Below are positions 35,118-44,441 of a DNA stretch of 64,000 nucleotides, in pieces. The stretch lies in NCBI GenBank assembly GCA_019115865.1, contig DXCT01000101.1, positions 1 to 64,000 of the forward strand, in the 5' to 3' direction. The notes below the pieces were generated by a model. That model worked only from the letters and a program-made list of their open reading frames with translations. It did no database searches and had not been told where the DNA came from. Both the position numbers and the translations under genes were made by a program. The first letter of the stretch is position 1. The number at the start of each line of letters is the position of its first letter. This DNA is from Candidatus Yaniella excrementavium (GTDB lineage: Bacteria; Actinomycetota; Actinomycetes; Actinomycetales; Micrococcaceae).

Positions 35118-36317
35118 ATGTCCAGAATCTATCTTGATCACGCAGCCACCACACCGGTGCGCGATGCCGCGCTCCAAGCGTTCATCACCCAGGCAAAACG
35201 CAAAGGCAACGCATCGGCGCTGCACTCGGCTGGGCGATCGGTAAAATTCCAGGTGGAGGATGCGCGAGATCAGCTGGCGGCAACCTTGGAGGCTGATCCA
35301 ACCGAAGTACTTTTCACGGCTGGTGGCACCGAGGCAGATAACCTGGCGCTGAAGGGCCTGTACTGGGCAAACCATCCCAACGACGTCATTATTGCCACCG
35401 GTGTTGAACACCCTGCGGTACTTGAAACACTTGAGTGGTTAGAAGCCCACGAAAACGCGACGTTGGTCTTTGTGGATGTGACCGAGGAAGGTTTTGTCGA
35501 CGTTGACGCATTCAACACTGCACTGCAGGAACATGCAGGGCGTATAGCGTTAGTCACGTTGATGTGGGCCAATAACGAGATTGGCACCATCCAGCCCGTC
35601 GAATACATCGCCGAATTGTGCCGGGCAGCCGGCGTAGATTTTCATGTTGACGCAGTTCAAGCGTTTGGCAGCCTGCCTATTACCTTTACTCCAGGAATAA
35701 CCACGATGGCACTTTCCGGGCACAAGATCGGTGCACCCGTAGGAATCGGCGCGCTGCTTGTGCGTCGTGACGCCAAACTAGTGCCGGTCTTACACGGCGG
35801 GGGACAGGAACGTGAAATCCGCTCGGGGACCATTGCCGATGCGCTGATCGTGGCCTTTGCTGCCGCAGCAGTTGAAGCAACGCAGCAGCTCACCGAAGAA
35901 TCGGCCCGGTTGGCTGGCCTACGAGACCAACTGATCCATGCGATTCAGGAACACATTCCCACGGCAAAATTGCAGGGACCGGTTGACCCAAATTATCGGC
36001 TTCCAACGAACGTGCACTTTTCCTTTGCGGGGGCCGAAGGTGACTCGTTATTATTTGGGTTGGACATGGCAGGGATCGAATCATCGACGGGTTCGGCGTG
36101 TAATGCCGGGGTATCACGTCCCTCGCACGTTATCTTGGCTACCGGTCAAGACGAATCAGCGGCCCGATCCACCCAGCGGTTTAGTCTGGGACATACGACG
36201 ACGCAAGAAGATATCGACGCGGTGATAGCTGCACTGCCGGGAATTTACCGGGCGGCAGCAGATGCCGGGATGGCTGCAGAGAAGTCATCCATCCGCACAG
36301 CAAATTCACACCGCTAA
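35118..36317 (+). CDS. iscS: Cysteine desulfurase (IscS/NifS family)
   Basis: A 399-aa PLP enzyme that takes sulfur from cysteine for Fe-S clusters and tRNA thiolation. Features: YLDHAATTPV at the start, FTAGGTEADNLAL, the PLP lysine Lys203 in SGHKIGAPVG, and the persulfide cysteine Cys328 in TGSACNAGVSRPSHV. A strong GGAGGAC precedes ATG 35118. It is followed 12 bases later by mnmA, its natural sulfur client, so they form a functional operon. Confidence 0.94.
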   Translation: MSRIYLDHAATTPVRDAALQAFITQAKRKGNASALHSAGRSVKFQVEDARDQLAATLEADPTEVLFTAGGTEADNLALKGLYWANHPNDVIIATGVEHPAVLETLEWLEAHENATLVFVDVTEEGFVDVDAFNTALQEHAGRIALVTLMWANNEIGTIQPVEYIAELCRAAGVDFHVDAVQAFGSLPITFTPGITTMALSGHKIGAPVGIGALLVRRDAKLVPVLHGGGQEREIRSGTIADALIVAFAAAAVEATQQLTEESARLAGLRDQLIHAIQEHIPTAKLQGPVDPNYRLPTNVHFSFAGAEGDSLLFGLDMAGIESSTGSACNAGVSRPSHVILATGQDESAARSTQRFSLGHTTTQEDIDAVIAALPGIYRAAADAGMAAEKSSIRTANSHR

Positions 36318-36329
36318 CGGGAGAGCATT

Positions 36330-37478
36330 ATGAAAAAGTTAAAGGTTTTGGCAGCAATGTCAGGCGGTGTCGACTCGGCCGTGGCTGCCGCACGTGCAGT
36401 AGACGCTGGACACGACGTCGTCGGAGTGCACCTAGCGCTATCGCGCATGCCCGGCACCTTGCGCACGGGTTCGCGCGGCTGTTGCACCATTGAAGATGCT
36501 TCCGATGCATGGCGTGCTTGCGAAATGCTTGGTATTCCGTATTACACCTGGGATTTCTCGGAGCGTTTCCAGGAAGAAGTCGTTGATGATTTCATCGAAG
36601 AATATGCTGCCGGACGTACGCCAAACCCGTGCATGCGCTGTAATGAACGCATCAAATTTGCGGCCCTGCTCGAACGTGCACTGGCCCTGGGCTTCGATGC
36701 CGTCGTGACAGGGCACTACGCCAAGGTTCTTGAGGGTGAAAATGGCGAACTTGAACTTCACCGCGCCGCAGACGATGCGAAAGACCAGTCATATGTGCTG
36801 GGCGTGCTCACCGCAGAACAGCTTAAACACTCGATGTTCCCGCTGGGCGACACACCGTCCAAAGAGATGGTTCGTGCCGAGGCTGCTCAGCGTGGCATTT
36901 CGGTAGCTCAGAAACCGGACTCTCACGACATCTGCTTTATTCCAGATGGCGATACCCGTGGCTGGCTAGAAGAAAAGATCGACATGGAAGACGGCCCGAT
37001 CTATGACACCAGCGGTGAACAAGTCGGCACTCACCCTGGCGCTCAAGCCTTCACCATCGGTCAGCGTCGCGGATTGTCCATCGGCAAACCAGCAGAAGAT
37101 GGTAAACCTCGTTTCGTGCTGGAAATTAGTCCGAAAGATAATGCCGTAGTGGTCGGTTCACGCGAAATGCTTGCTGTTGACCGCATTACCGGGATCCGGC
37201 CATCCTGGGCAGGGGCTCCGATTGCCGAAGAGGTCACCGGCGCATGGTTTGCATGCCATGTTCAGGTCAGGGCACACGCAGAACCTGTACCCGGTCGTGC
37301 CCGCGTCACCACCGGTGACGTCGACGGGACCGAAGCGGTGGTGTGGCAAATGGAACTTGATCAGACGATCCAGGGTGTAGCACCCGGACAAACGGCTGTC
37401 GTGTACCAGGGGACCCGCGTACTTGGCCAGGCCACCATCCACAAATCGATCAACGCAGAACGTCTGGCACACGTCTAA
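36330..37478 (+). CDS. mnmA: tRNA 2-thiouridylase MnmA
   Basis: A 382-aa enzyme that makes the 2-thio group of the wobble uridine in Lys, Glu and Gln tRNAs. The PP-loop [13 protein letters not shown] binds ATP. The catalytic cysteines are in [14 protein letters not shown] and in [11 protein letters not shown], and the C-terminal barrel domain follows [11 protein letters not shown]. The length matches the family. GGGAGAG precedes the ATG. It receives sulfur from the upstream desulfurase. Confidence 0.96.
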   Translation: MKKLKVLAAMSGGVDSAVAAARAVDAGHDVVGVHLALSRMPGTLRTGSRGCCTIEDASDAWRACEMLGIPYYTWDFSERFQEEVVDDFIEEYAAGRTPNPCMRCNERIKFAALLERALALGFDAVVTGHYAKVLEGENGELELHRAADDAKDQSYVLGVLTAEQLKHSMFPLGDTPSKEMVRAEAAQRGISVAQKPDSHDICFIPDGDTRGWLEEKIDMEDGPIYDTSGEQVGTHPGAQAFTIGQRRGLSIGKPAEDGKPRFVLEISPKDNAVVVGSREMLAVDRITGIRPSWAGAPIAEEVTGAWFACHVQVRAHAEPVPGRARVTTGDVDGTEAVVWQMELDQTIQGVAPGQTAVVYQGTRVLGQATIHKSINAERLAHV

Positions 37479-37488
37479 GCTAGGAACC

Positions 37489-37824
37489 ATGAACTACGAC
37501 TCCACGGCGTCATCGTTGGCGGGCAAAACAGATCCGGCCATCTTTGAAGAACTCTTGTCCATCCGATCCAGTATCGACAATATTGATGCCACGCTGGTGT
37601 ATCTGTTGGCCGAACGGTTCAAATGCACCCAGAAGGTCGGGCAGCTCAAAGCCGCACACGAATTGCCGCCATCGGATCCGGAACGTGAAAAGTCCCAGAT
37701 CAAACGATTACATGCACTATCGCGTGACGCGGAACTTGACCCGGTGTTTGCCGAGAAGTTTTTGAACTTCATCATTGAAGAAGTGATTCAGCACCATAAA
37801 GCCATTTCGCAGGAGCAGCAGTGA
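37489..37824 (+). CDS. Chorismate mutase (AroQ type)
   Basis: A 111-aa all-helical protein. Residues about 20-105 match the AroQ fold: LLSIRSSIDNIDATLVYLLAERF (helix 1), KVGQLKAAHELP with the conserved Lys, then DPVFAEKFLNFIIEEVIQHH. It converts chorismate to prephenate for Phe and Tyr synthesis. TAGGAA precedes ATG 37489. It lies 10 bases after mnmA and overlaps the next gene (GTGA), so it is co-transcribed with sulfur-transfer genes rather than with other aromatic genes. Confidence 0.9.
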   Translation: MNYDSTASSLAGKTDPAIFEELLSIRSSIDNIDATLVYLLAERFKCTQKVGQLKAAHELPPSDPEREKSQIKRLHALSRDAELDPVFAEKFLNFIIEEVIQHHKAISQEQQ

Positions 37825-38798
37825 CGGCCCCGGTGGGCCTGGTCGATGGTACATTTGCAGGAACTGATCTCCACGCAGTCTACGAACTGCAAAGCCGCGA
37901 AATTGGTCCCCCACATATCCCCGCGCTAGCCGAACTGCCGGACGTTGGACCACACGCCACAGGTGTTGGAAAACTTGCAGCGAACCTCAGCGTGCCCCTG
38001 GAACTGCGTTCCTATGGGTGGCAGTTGCAGCATGGTGCACGAATCTCAGCCAGCGACCAACTACGAGCTACATCCCATCGCGATAGTGCCATCCAAGCCA
38101 TGGCGGATATTGCGGCCGATGATGCCATCCCAGGGGTATCGGTTCGCCTCTTGGGTCCTGTGACCCTGATGATGCTGGGGTGGTTGCCCTCTGGCCAACG
38201 GATCCTACGCGACCCAGGTGCTCGCGCAGACATTGCGTCAGCCTGGGCCGAAGGAGCAGCGACCCTGAGTGCTCGCATTCGTGCGGTGCTTGGAGCTACT
38301 GCGACCATCGTTATTGACGAGCGCCAAGTCCACCGCGCCGTCACCGGTCGGGTGCCTACCGCCTCAGGTGCTGGTTTTGAACGGTCCATCGACGTGACCG
38401 AGGTCCAATCCTATTGGCAAGCCATCCAAAGTCAGGATGCGACCATGCTGTTGGAAACCTCAGGTGAACTCGCTGGCACAGCTGCCCAAGTCGGTGGCAT
38501 TGTGCTGGATTGGCCGCACGGACGAAGCACAGCAACCGAGCTGACTTGGCAACGCATTGATCATCTCGTGCAGGCAGGAACACCGGTTGCTCTGCATCTA
38601 AATCGCCGTGACAACCCGAAGCGTTATGCCGAAGAACTCATCGAGCAATATCTGGATTGGACAGCGAGTCCCAACGGATTAGAGCACGTGCATTTCGTGC
38701 ACCGATTTGATCAAGCCGGTGCAACGGAAACTGGTTCCGGTCTCCAATGGCTGCGCATGCTGGCCGACCATGCAGCCGGATACGCCGCCACGCTGTAA
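37821..38798 (+). CDS. MetE-like (cobalamin-independent methionine synthase-related) protein
   Basis: A 325-aa TIM-barrel-type protein related to the C-terminal half of MetE, of the actinobacterial type found between mnmA and ligA in other genomes. Recognisable parts are the N-terminal LVDGTFAGTD, the middle VSVRLLGPVTLMMLGWLPSG and TIVIDERQVHRAV. The protein has no cysteine at all, so the His-Cys-Glu-Cys zinc site that activates homocysteine in MetE cannot be formed and methionine synthesis is unlikely. The start is GTG 37821 with AGGAG six bases upstream, overlapping chorismate mutase by four bases. The function is unknown. Confidence 0.75.
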   Translation: MTAPVGLVDGTFAGTDLHAVYELQSREIGPPHIPALAELPDVGPHATGVGKLAANLSVPLELRSYGWQLQHGARISASDQLRATSHRDSAIQAMADIAADDAIPGVSVRLLGPVTLMMLGWLPSGQRILRDPGARADIASAWAEGAATLSARIRAVLGATATIVIDERQVHRAVTGRVPTASGAGFERSIDVTEVQSYWQAIQSQDATMLLETSGELAGTAAQVGGIVLDWPHGRSTATELTWQRIDHLVQAGTPVALHLNRRDNPKRYAEELIEQYLDWTASPNGLEHVHFVHRFDQAGATETGSGLQWLRMLADHAAGYAATL

Positions 38799-38847
38799 TA
38801 CCTCTGAACCCAAGGCAGGTAGGTGGCCGGCAAGGCTTACGAAGACA

Positions 38848-40140
38848 TTAGAGTCGACCGGCTGCTTTGAGCCGTAAATACATATCGCCCACCGCCATCG
38901 GCAAATCGTCTGGCTGGGCCTCAACGACATCTGCACCATAACGGTTCAGGAGTTGCACCATTTTACGGTTTCGCAGTTTTTGTGTCTCAGCGCTCGCTGC
39001 GATAAACGCTGCATGAGAAGACTGGCGCTCCGCTGCCATGGCATCGAGCTCTGGGTCTGCTACCGCAGCCACCAAAACTACGTGACGTTTCGCCAGCACG
39101 GGCAAGATGGGAACTAATCCCTCTTGAATTGCGGCAGAATCTAGCGGCGTGACCAAGACAATGAGCCCGCGCTGTTTTGTAACCTTTGATATCTCAGGCG
39201 GTAAAATTGACCAGTCGGCGGCCAAAAGACGAGGAAAAACATGTGATAAAGCTGTGGAAACACGGTGCAGCAGATGGCCTTTTTCCTCAGAAGAAGACCG
39301 CGTGCGGATGGTCTGGTCTAAAGTCAGGACATCAACCCTATCCCCACCAGCATTGGCAAGCGCAGACATAAAGAGTGCAGCCTCGATGCCGGCATCAAAG
39401 CGAGTCTCATCGCCCACCCGGACGGCTGAGGCCCGAGACGAGTCAAGAACGACTACTACGCGGCGGTCACGTTCGGGTCGATACGTGCGTACAATGAGCT
39501 CGTCTGAACGTGCTGAGGCACGCCAATCGATGGTCCGTACATCGTCACCTCGAACATACTCCCGCAACGAATCGAATTCGTGTCCCGCACCGGGCGCATG
39601 AACAGCAGAGCGTCCCTCGATTTCGCGCAGCTGATGAATCCGGGAGGGTAAGTGCCGTCGAGAACGAAACGGTGGAACCACGGTCACACTACCAGTGGAA
39701 GTATGTGTGTGCTGGCGGCCACCCAAACGCAACGGCCCATACGTGCGAACAGTCAGTTTCCGCGTCCGGACGGTGCCGCGACGATTCGGAGTAACCGTCG
39801 TGGTGAAACGCTGGCCAGCACCAGCCGGAATATCCATGCGGTGCTCCGGTTGCCTATCGTGTGCCGAGGGCTGCCAGCCGTCGCGAACTCGACCAAGCAT
39901 TCTGCGCTGCGAATGGTTTGTGACCTCTACCCACACTTCGAGTGGTTCTCCCAAACGAACCTGTTTGTTTTCGCTGCGGTGTAGCGTCACCATCCGCGGA
40001 GATGGTGTCAGCAGTAGTTCGATGGCGAACACGAGCAGGAGCACACCTAACAGCCCAAACACCGTGAGATAGCTGGGCCACAACACCATGGGAATGAACC
40101 CAAGTATTGCGAGGATGATGAACCGAAACGAAATGAACAT
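38848..40140 (-). CDS. DUF58-domain protein
   Basis: 430 aa. Two N-terminal membrane segments (FRFIILAILGFIPMVLWPSYLTVFG... and the next hydrophobic stretch) are followed by an extracytoplasmic-type beta region and a DUF58/vWA-like domain whose signature is RGDDVRTIDWRASARSDELIVR, then RRVVVVLDSSR. Such proteins are almost always encoded with a MoxR ATPase, as here, and are thought to act as its metal-binding partner. It is the last gene of the leftward operon; its ATG overlaps the moxR stop by one base (TAATG). Confidence 0.9.
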   Translation of the reverse strand: MFISFRFIILAILGFIPMVLWPSYLTVFGLLGVLLLVFAIELLLTPSPRMVTLHRSENKQVRLGEPLEVWVEVTNHSQRRMLGRVRDGWQPSAHDRQPEHRMDIPAGAGQRFTTTVTPNRRGTVRTRKLTVRTYGPLRLGGRQHTHTSTGSVTVVPPFRSRRHLPSRIHQLREIEGRSAVHAPGAGHEFDSLREYVRGDDVRTIDWRASARSDELIVRTYRPERDRRVVVVLDSSRASAVRVGDETRFDAGIEAALFMSALANAGGDRVDVLTLDQTIRTRSSSEEKGHLLHRVSTALSHVFPRLLAADWSILPPEISKVTKQRGLIVLVTPLDSAAIQEGLVPILPVLAKRHVVLVAAVADPELDAMAAERQSSHAAFIAASAETQKLRNRKMVQLLNRYGADVVEAQPDDLPMAVGDMYLRLKAAGRL

Positions 40141-41093
40141 TACCGAGGTACCGGCACCGTCGCGGTGAGTCCCTGCAGCACCTGGTCGATACTGACACCA
40201 TCCATTTCCGCTTCAGGGCGTAGCGAGACCCGGTGGCGTAAGCAGGGTAAGACGAGGGATTGGACGTCGTCGGGGGTCACAAATTCTCTGCCTGTCAACC
40301 ACGCCCAAGCCTTGGCGGTCTTCATCAACGCCGTAGAACCACGTGGGGAAACACCGCTCTGAAATGACGGCGAAGTTCGGGTTGCTTGGACCAGGTCTAC
40401 GATGTAGGTCAGCACTTCGGGCGAGGTTTTGATTTGCGCAATTTCGGTTCGGGCTGCCTCAATGGTCTGCTGATTTGCTACCGCCGTCAACCCTGCTGCA
40501 ATGAGGTCGGTTGGTCGGAACCCCGTGGCATGGCGGTTAAGAATTTCAATCTCCTCGCTGCGGGCGGGAAGATCGAGTTTTACCTTCAGCATGAAGCGGT
40601 CCAACTGAGCTTCCGGCAGGGGATAGGTGCCTTCGTACTCAATGGGGTTTTGGGTAGCAATGACCATGAACGGTGTGGGGAGGGGATAGGTTGTCCCATC
40701 TACCGATACCTGGTGTTCCTCCATCGCCTCTAGCAACGCGGCTTGGGTTTTTGGCGGGGTCCGGTTGATCTCATCTGCCAGCATAAGGTTGGTGAACACC
40801 GGGCCTTCACGGAAGCGGAATTGTGAGGTCGATGTGTCGTAGATGAGGGAACCTGTCACATCGCCGGGCATAAGATCCGGTGTGAACTGCACGCGGGTGT
40901 TGTTCAAGTCCATCGCTTCCGACAGGCTGCGGACCAACAGGGTTTTCGCAACGCCGGGAACGCCCTCAAGGAGCACGTGACCTTCGGCGAGTAACCCGAT
41001 GAGCAACGAGGTCACCGCGTGGTCTTGACCGACGACGGCCTTGGCAACCTCAGCCCGGACATCGTTCAGCGCGGGGCGGGGGGTGTGGTTCAC
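40140..41093 (-). CDS. MoxR-family AAA+ ATPase
   Basis: A 317-aa chaperone-like ATPase. Motifs: Walker A LLEGVPGVAKTLLVRSL, Walker B FTNLMLADEINRTPPKTQAA with the following MEEHQVSVDG, sensor-1 VIATQNPIEYEGTYPLPEAQ and sensor-2 SPRGSTALM. MoxR proteins fold or activate partner proteins together with vWA/DUF58 proteins. The start is GTG 41093, one base overlapping the upstream stop (TAGTG), with AAAGGAG five bases before it. Confidence 0.95.
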   Translation of the reverse strand: MNHTPRPALNDVRAEVAKAVVGQDHAVTSLLIGLLAEGHVLLEGVPGVAKTLLVRSLSEAMDLNNTRVQFTPDLMPGDVTGSLIYDTSTSQFRFREGPVFTNLMLADEINRTPPKTQAALLEAMEEHQVSVDGTTYPLPTPFMVIATQNPIEYEGTYPLPEAQLDRFMLKVKLDLPARSEEIEILNRHATGFRPTDLIAAGLTAVANQQTIEAARTEIAQIKTSPEVLTYIVDLVQATRTSPSFQSGVSPRGSTALMKTAKAWAWLTGREFVTPDDVQSLVLPCLRHRVSLRPEAEMDGVSIDQVLQGLTATVPVPR

Positions 41094-42289
41094 TATGACT
41101 CCTTTGTTGGTGCTGCGAAGCGGTCACGCACTTGGTGCTCGAGCTGCTGTAAGTGTTGTGCCCAGGAAACAAATTCCTTGTTGGTGAGTTCGTGGGTCGG
41201 TGGGACATAGAGCTGCTGTAGCTCTGTTAACGGTCGGCGAAGTTGTGCTGCGGCTTCTGCCAAGACGGCATCCGGTGCCGTTGCTGGACCTAACTGCAAC
41301 AATCGAGCTAGCCGGGCAAGACTGGCCTGTTGGAGCATTGCCAACGCATGGTGATGGTATTTTCCTTTGGCATACATTCGGCCGCGGCCCACGGTCGTTT
41401 CGGCTGCGGAGACTTCGGCCGGCAATGGTTCGGTGATGATCGGACCGGTCCGGCGTCCGATATACAACAGGAAAAGTCCGGTGACAATGATGCCCCATAC
41501 GATACTCATCCGCACCCAGTCGGGCAGTTGGACCGGCGAGAGATCGCCGTCTTGATCCGGATCCAGACTGAAGTCCGGTTGGAACCAGATCACGGTGTCG
41601 GTCTGCCCAAGCGCCCAAGTAGCCAGCGTGGCTGTACCGTTGTCGTGGAGACCAGCGTTGGAGAGCATCTGCCAATCCGCAAAAACAATGGATCCTTCGG
41701 AAGTCTCAGCGTACGCATACGTCTGCTGCTCGGTGCCCGTATCGTCAGTATCGAGCGCAAAGCAGCCTTGGGCTGCATCGCGCAGGATGAGTCCGGAACG
41801 AATATTGTTGATATCTGAGGCCTCGCGTGCTGCATCGAGCTGGCAACCTTCCTCGACCTCCAACTGGTCAATCGCCGGTGTCGGAACCGTGGAATCCACA
41901 CCCTCTACCAAGTATTGCGTCACGGCGTGAGGTGCTCCGGCGAAGACTCGTTGGTCGGCTGGTACAAGGTCTGCTAGTTCCTCAAGCCTTTCGTAGGAGC
42001 TGTTTTGCATGGCGGAATTCTTGTCATGGAAGAGCACGGTGGCCTCTGGATAGCTACTCAACTCCGAACGCAATTGCGTCATGGATTGGGCCGGGCGGAC
42101 TGCGATACCTTGATCCTGTAAAACGCTGGTGATTCCGGCGGCACCCAGGTTCGTTTCGTCGTCAAGACCCAGACTGCCTTCGGTACGCTGGGGTTGGAAA
42201 GCAAGCCACGTTAACAAAGCAATCCAGGCCAGGACCACCAGGCTCACCGCGGTGATCCACCCGTATTTTCGTTGCGGGACAGTTTTCAT
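41093..42289 (-). CDS. DUF4350-type membrane protein
   Basis: 398 aa. One N-terminal membrane segment (GWITAVSLVVLAWIALLTWLAF) is followed by an extracytoplasmic domain that begins with DDETNLGAAGITSVLQDQGI (the DUF4350-like pattern), a second membrane segment (VRMSIVWGIIVTGLFLLYIG, about residue 260) and a cytoplasmic helical tail. It belongs to the MoxR/DUF58 operon; both ends overlap neighbours by one to four bases. The molecular function is unknown. Confidence 0.82.
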   Translation of the reverse strand: MKTVPQRKYGWITAVSLVVLAWIALLTWLAFQPQRTEGSLGLDDETNLGAAGITSVLQDQGIAVRPAQSMTQLRSELSSYPEATVLFHDKNSAMQNSSYERLEELADLVPADQRVFAGAPHAVTQYLVEGVDSTVPTPAIDQLEVEEGCQLDAAREASDINNIRSGLILRDAAQGCFALDTDDTGTEQQTYAYAETSEGSIVFADWQMLSNAGLHDNGTATLATWALGQTDTVIWFQPDFSLDPDQDGDLSPVQLPDWVRMSIVWGIIVTGLFLLYIGRRTGPIITEPLPAEVSAAETTVGRGRMYAKGKYHHHALAMLQQASLARLARLLQLGPATAPDAVLAEAAAQLRRPLTELQQLYVPPTHELTNKEFVSWAQHLQQLEHQVRDRFAAPTKES

Positions 42290-42927
42290 CGAGGGATCAA
42301 CCTGGCTGGATCGTTGTGTGGGTTATATGCCTGAGGCTGCGCGGTTTGCAGCGACTGTGCCAGCTGCATGACGGTGTCCACTGCATCTGGGGTCGGGGTC
42401 ATGGAACCGTACACCACTTGGTTGAACGTGCTAGCGGCTTGATCGATGGCGTGACGGTGGTTGGGGAGTATGGCGCCCATCGTCCAACCGAACGTTGTTG
42501 CAGTGGTTGAGGGTGTGACTTCGACCAGTTGGCGTTGCTGTGCGTCGCGGACAATCGATCGATAGGCGTGAACATATGCCTGGCCTAGGTCGCCGGACGC
42601 GAGGTAACGCTGTGCAGAGGCAAGGTATTGTTCTGCGGTAATTGATGAGTCCACCAGGTCAGGTTCTCTGGCAGCCGTGGGACTCACCGAAGGTCGGAAG
42701 TAGCGGATCAGCAGGAACAACAGTATGGCGACCGCGACGATCAGGAGTATCACGATGATGATGCCGCCTGGACCGGAAGAGTCAACATTGAGTGACAAAG
42801 CCTCGTTGAGCCAACGTAGGAACCGTTCCCACAAGCTCAGCGAACCATCGACCTCGTAGGAATCGACACGCTCGGTCAGTAGTTTGCGCGCTTCGTCATC
42901 GTCGGGAGTCCAGGGTGTTGAACTCAT
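42286..42927 (-). CDS. DUF4129-type membrane protein
   Basis: 213 aa. A short extracytoplasmic N-terminus (DDDEARKLLTERVDSYEV...WERFLRWLNEAL), one membrane segment (IIIVILLIVAVAILLFLLIRYF, about residues 55-77) and a C-terminal DUF4129-like helical domain (AEQYLASAQRYLASGDLGQAYVHAYRSIV...). DUF4129 proteins accompany MoxR/DUF58 genes and some transglutaminase-like proteins. It overlaps both neighbours by four bases. Confidence 0.85.
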   Translation of the reverse strand: MSSTPWTPDDDEARKLLTERVDSYEVDGSLSLWERFLRWLNEALSLNVDSSGPGGIIIVILLIVAVAILLFLLIRYFRPSVSPTAAREPDLVDSSITAEQYLASAQRYLASGDLGQAYVHAYRSIVRDAQQRQLVEVTPSTTATTFGWTMGAILPNHRHAIDQAASTFNQVVYGSMTPTPDAVDTVMQLAQSLQTAQPQAYNPHNDPARLIPR

Positions 42928-44234
42928 TGAAACGACCCCGGAGGTTGCGGTGGGCCCTGTGGTGGCTGCTGACCATATGAGCCCGGATATGCTCCCGTTT
43001 GTGATGTTGGACCGGGCTGTTGTGCATGTATCCCAACAGTGTGACGCCCCGGCATGATCAGGCTGCTGTCATCACCGGTGCTTTGACGCTGGTCAGGCGA
43101 AGTGTCAAAACGATCCACCCCAAAGGAAGTGGAGTATTGGGCCGCCAGTTGTTGGAACTGCAGGTGCAAACCCTCTTTTCTAAATCGGTAATCGTAATAC
43201 AGCCCGTTGGTCACGATCGCCAGCATGTTATAGACGACAAAGGTGATCAGTGTGGAAACGGCACCTATGAGCGTGGTCGCAAGGACGAGGCCGAGGTTGA
43301 ACTCTGTCTCTGTCCCTGCTCCGAGAATTGCGAAATTACTCACCATGACCATCGGCGTCATGATCACTGCTTGGACGATCGACACAATGACCGTGAATAA
43401 AACTCCAATGCCAAAGGTACGCCAAAAAAATCCACGAGTGAGTTGCCACGAACGGCGCATAGCGGCGAAAGGACCAATTTCTTCAACGATCATGGCGGGT
43501 ACCACCAGACTCCAGCGGGTCATGAAATACAACACGGGGATCATCGGGATCACAAGCAGCGCCAGGATCATGAAGAGCAAGCCAATCACTGCACCGCCGT
43601 TGGCTGGTTCGAAGTCGTTAAAGAAGAGATAGACGAAGAACCCGACAAACAGCACAGTCATCAGGATAGCGATCACGAAGCCCGCGAAGATCATCAGCGT
43701 TAGCCCAATGAGGCGACCCCAGTGCCCGCGCAAGAGTCGAAAGCCCTGGCCCAAGAATGTCTTGATCCCAATGGCGGCACGTCCAACCATGGTGGAATAT
43801 ATGCCCCAGGTAAAAACGTAGCCAAATACCGTAGCGATTTGGGCCAACAGCATCGAGACGATGATCCAGATTGCAGAAACACCCATGGTCTGACTTATCT
43901 GTGCAGCGGGGTCCATCCAGCCGAGGCTTCCCAGCGACCTGCTCAACAGGAACTCTCCGGTGGCGGTCAGGATCGCGGCAAGACCACCGAAGATCAGTGC
44001 CGCACCAAAATATAGGCCCGGGGACTTTCGTAGCGTTGAAAACAGCGAGTTGAAATAATCACCGAGGCCCAGCGGGCGAAGTGGCAACGTGCCAGGTTGC
44101 GCTACGGGTATGTAGCCGGGCTGATAATTGTGTGGTGGTTGTGGGACACCACCCTGGGGATTCCAGCCATATGAACCACTCTGATACGGGTTTGGTTGCC
44201 CTGGATTTGGGCTAGATGGGCCGTAGTGCGACAT
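42924..44234 (-). CDS. Multi-pass membrane protein heading the MoxR operon
   Basis: 436 aa. A Pro/Gly/Tyr/Gln-rich N-terminus (about 75 residues) is followed by LRPLGLGDYFNSLFSTLRKSPGLYFG, then six or more membrane segments, and a Pro/Gln/Gly-rich C-terminal tail. It resembles the glycerophosphodiester-phosphodiesterase membrane domain/DUF7544-like proteins found first in this operon, without any catalytic phosphodiesterase domain. ATG 44234 has GAGGAC upstream; a longer frame to 44375 exists but runs through the mtrA control region. The function is unknown; a scaffold for the MoxR system is an inference. Confidence 0.82.
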   Translation of the reverse strand: MSHYGPSSPNPGQPNPYQSGSYGWNPQGGVPQPPHNYQPGYIPVAQPGTLPLRPLGLGDYFNSLFSTLRKSPGLYFGAALIFGGLAAILTATGEFLLSRSLGSLGWMDPAAQISQTMGVSAIWIIVSMLLAQIATVFGYVFTWGIYSTMVGRAAIGIKTFLGQGFRLLRGHWGRLIGLTLMIFAGFVIAILMTVLFVGFFVYLFFNDFEPANGGAVIGLLFMILALLVIPMIPVLYFMTRWSLVVPAMIVEEIGPFAAMRRSWQLTRGFFWRTFGIGVLFTVIVSIVQAVIMTPMVMVSNFAILGAGTETEFNLGLVLATTLIGAVSTLITFVVYNMLAIVTNGLYYDYRFRKEGLHLQFQQLAAQYSTSFGVDRFDTSPDQRQSTGDDSSLIMPGRHTVGIHAQQPGPTSQTGAYPGSYGQQPPQGPPQPPGSFQ

Positions 44235-44441
44235 GCCGTCCTCAATAGTTGTTCGAGCTGGGTTGTCATATACCGTGTGGATCCACTCGGTGGTAAACCA
44301 GATTCTAGTCATATGAGACTGGAGGATCGGGGCAATTTCGCCGCGATTACCGGAAATGCCTTTATGAAGAGTCATACCTCTGCTTGTCCGGTAGGCTTTA
44401 CCCTGGTAATGAGTATGCGAGTTGCGCTGGAAGGAATGCGG

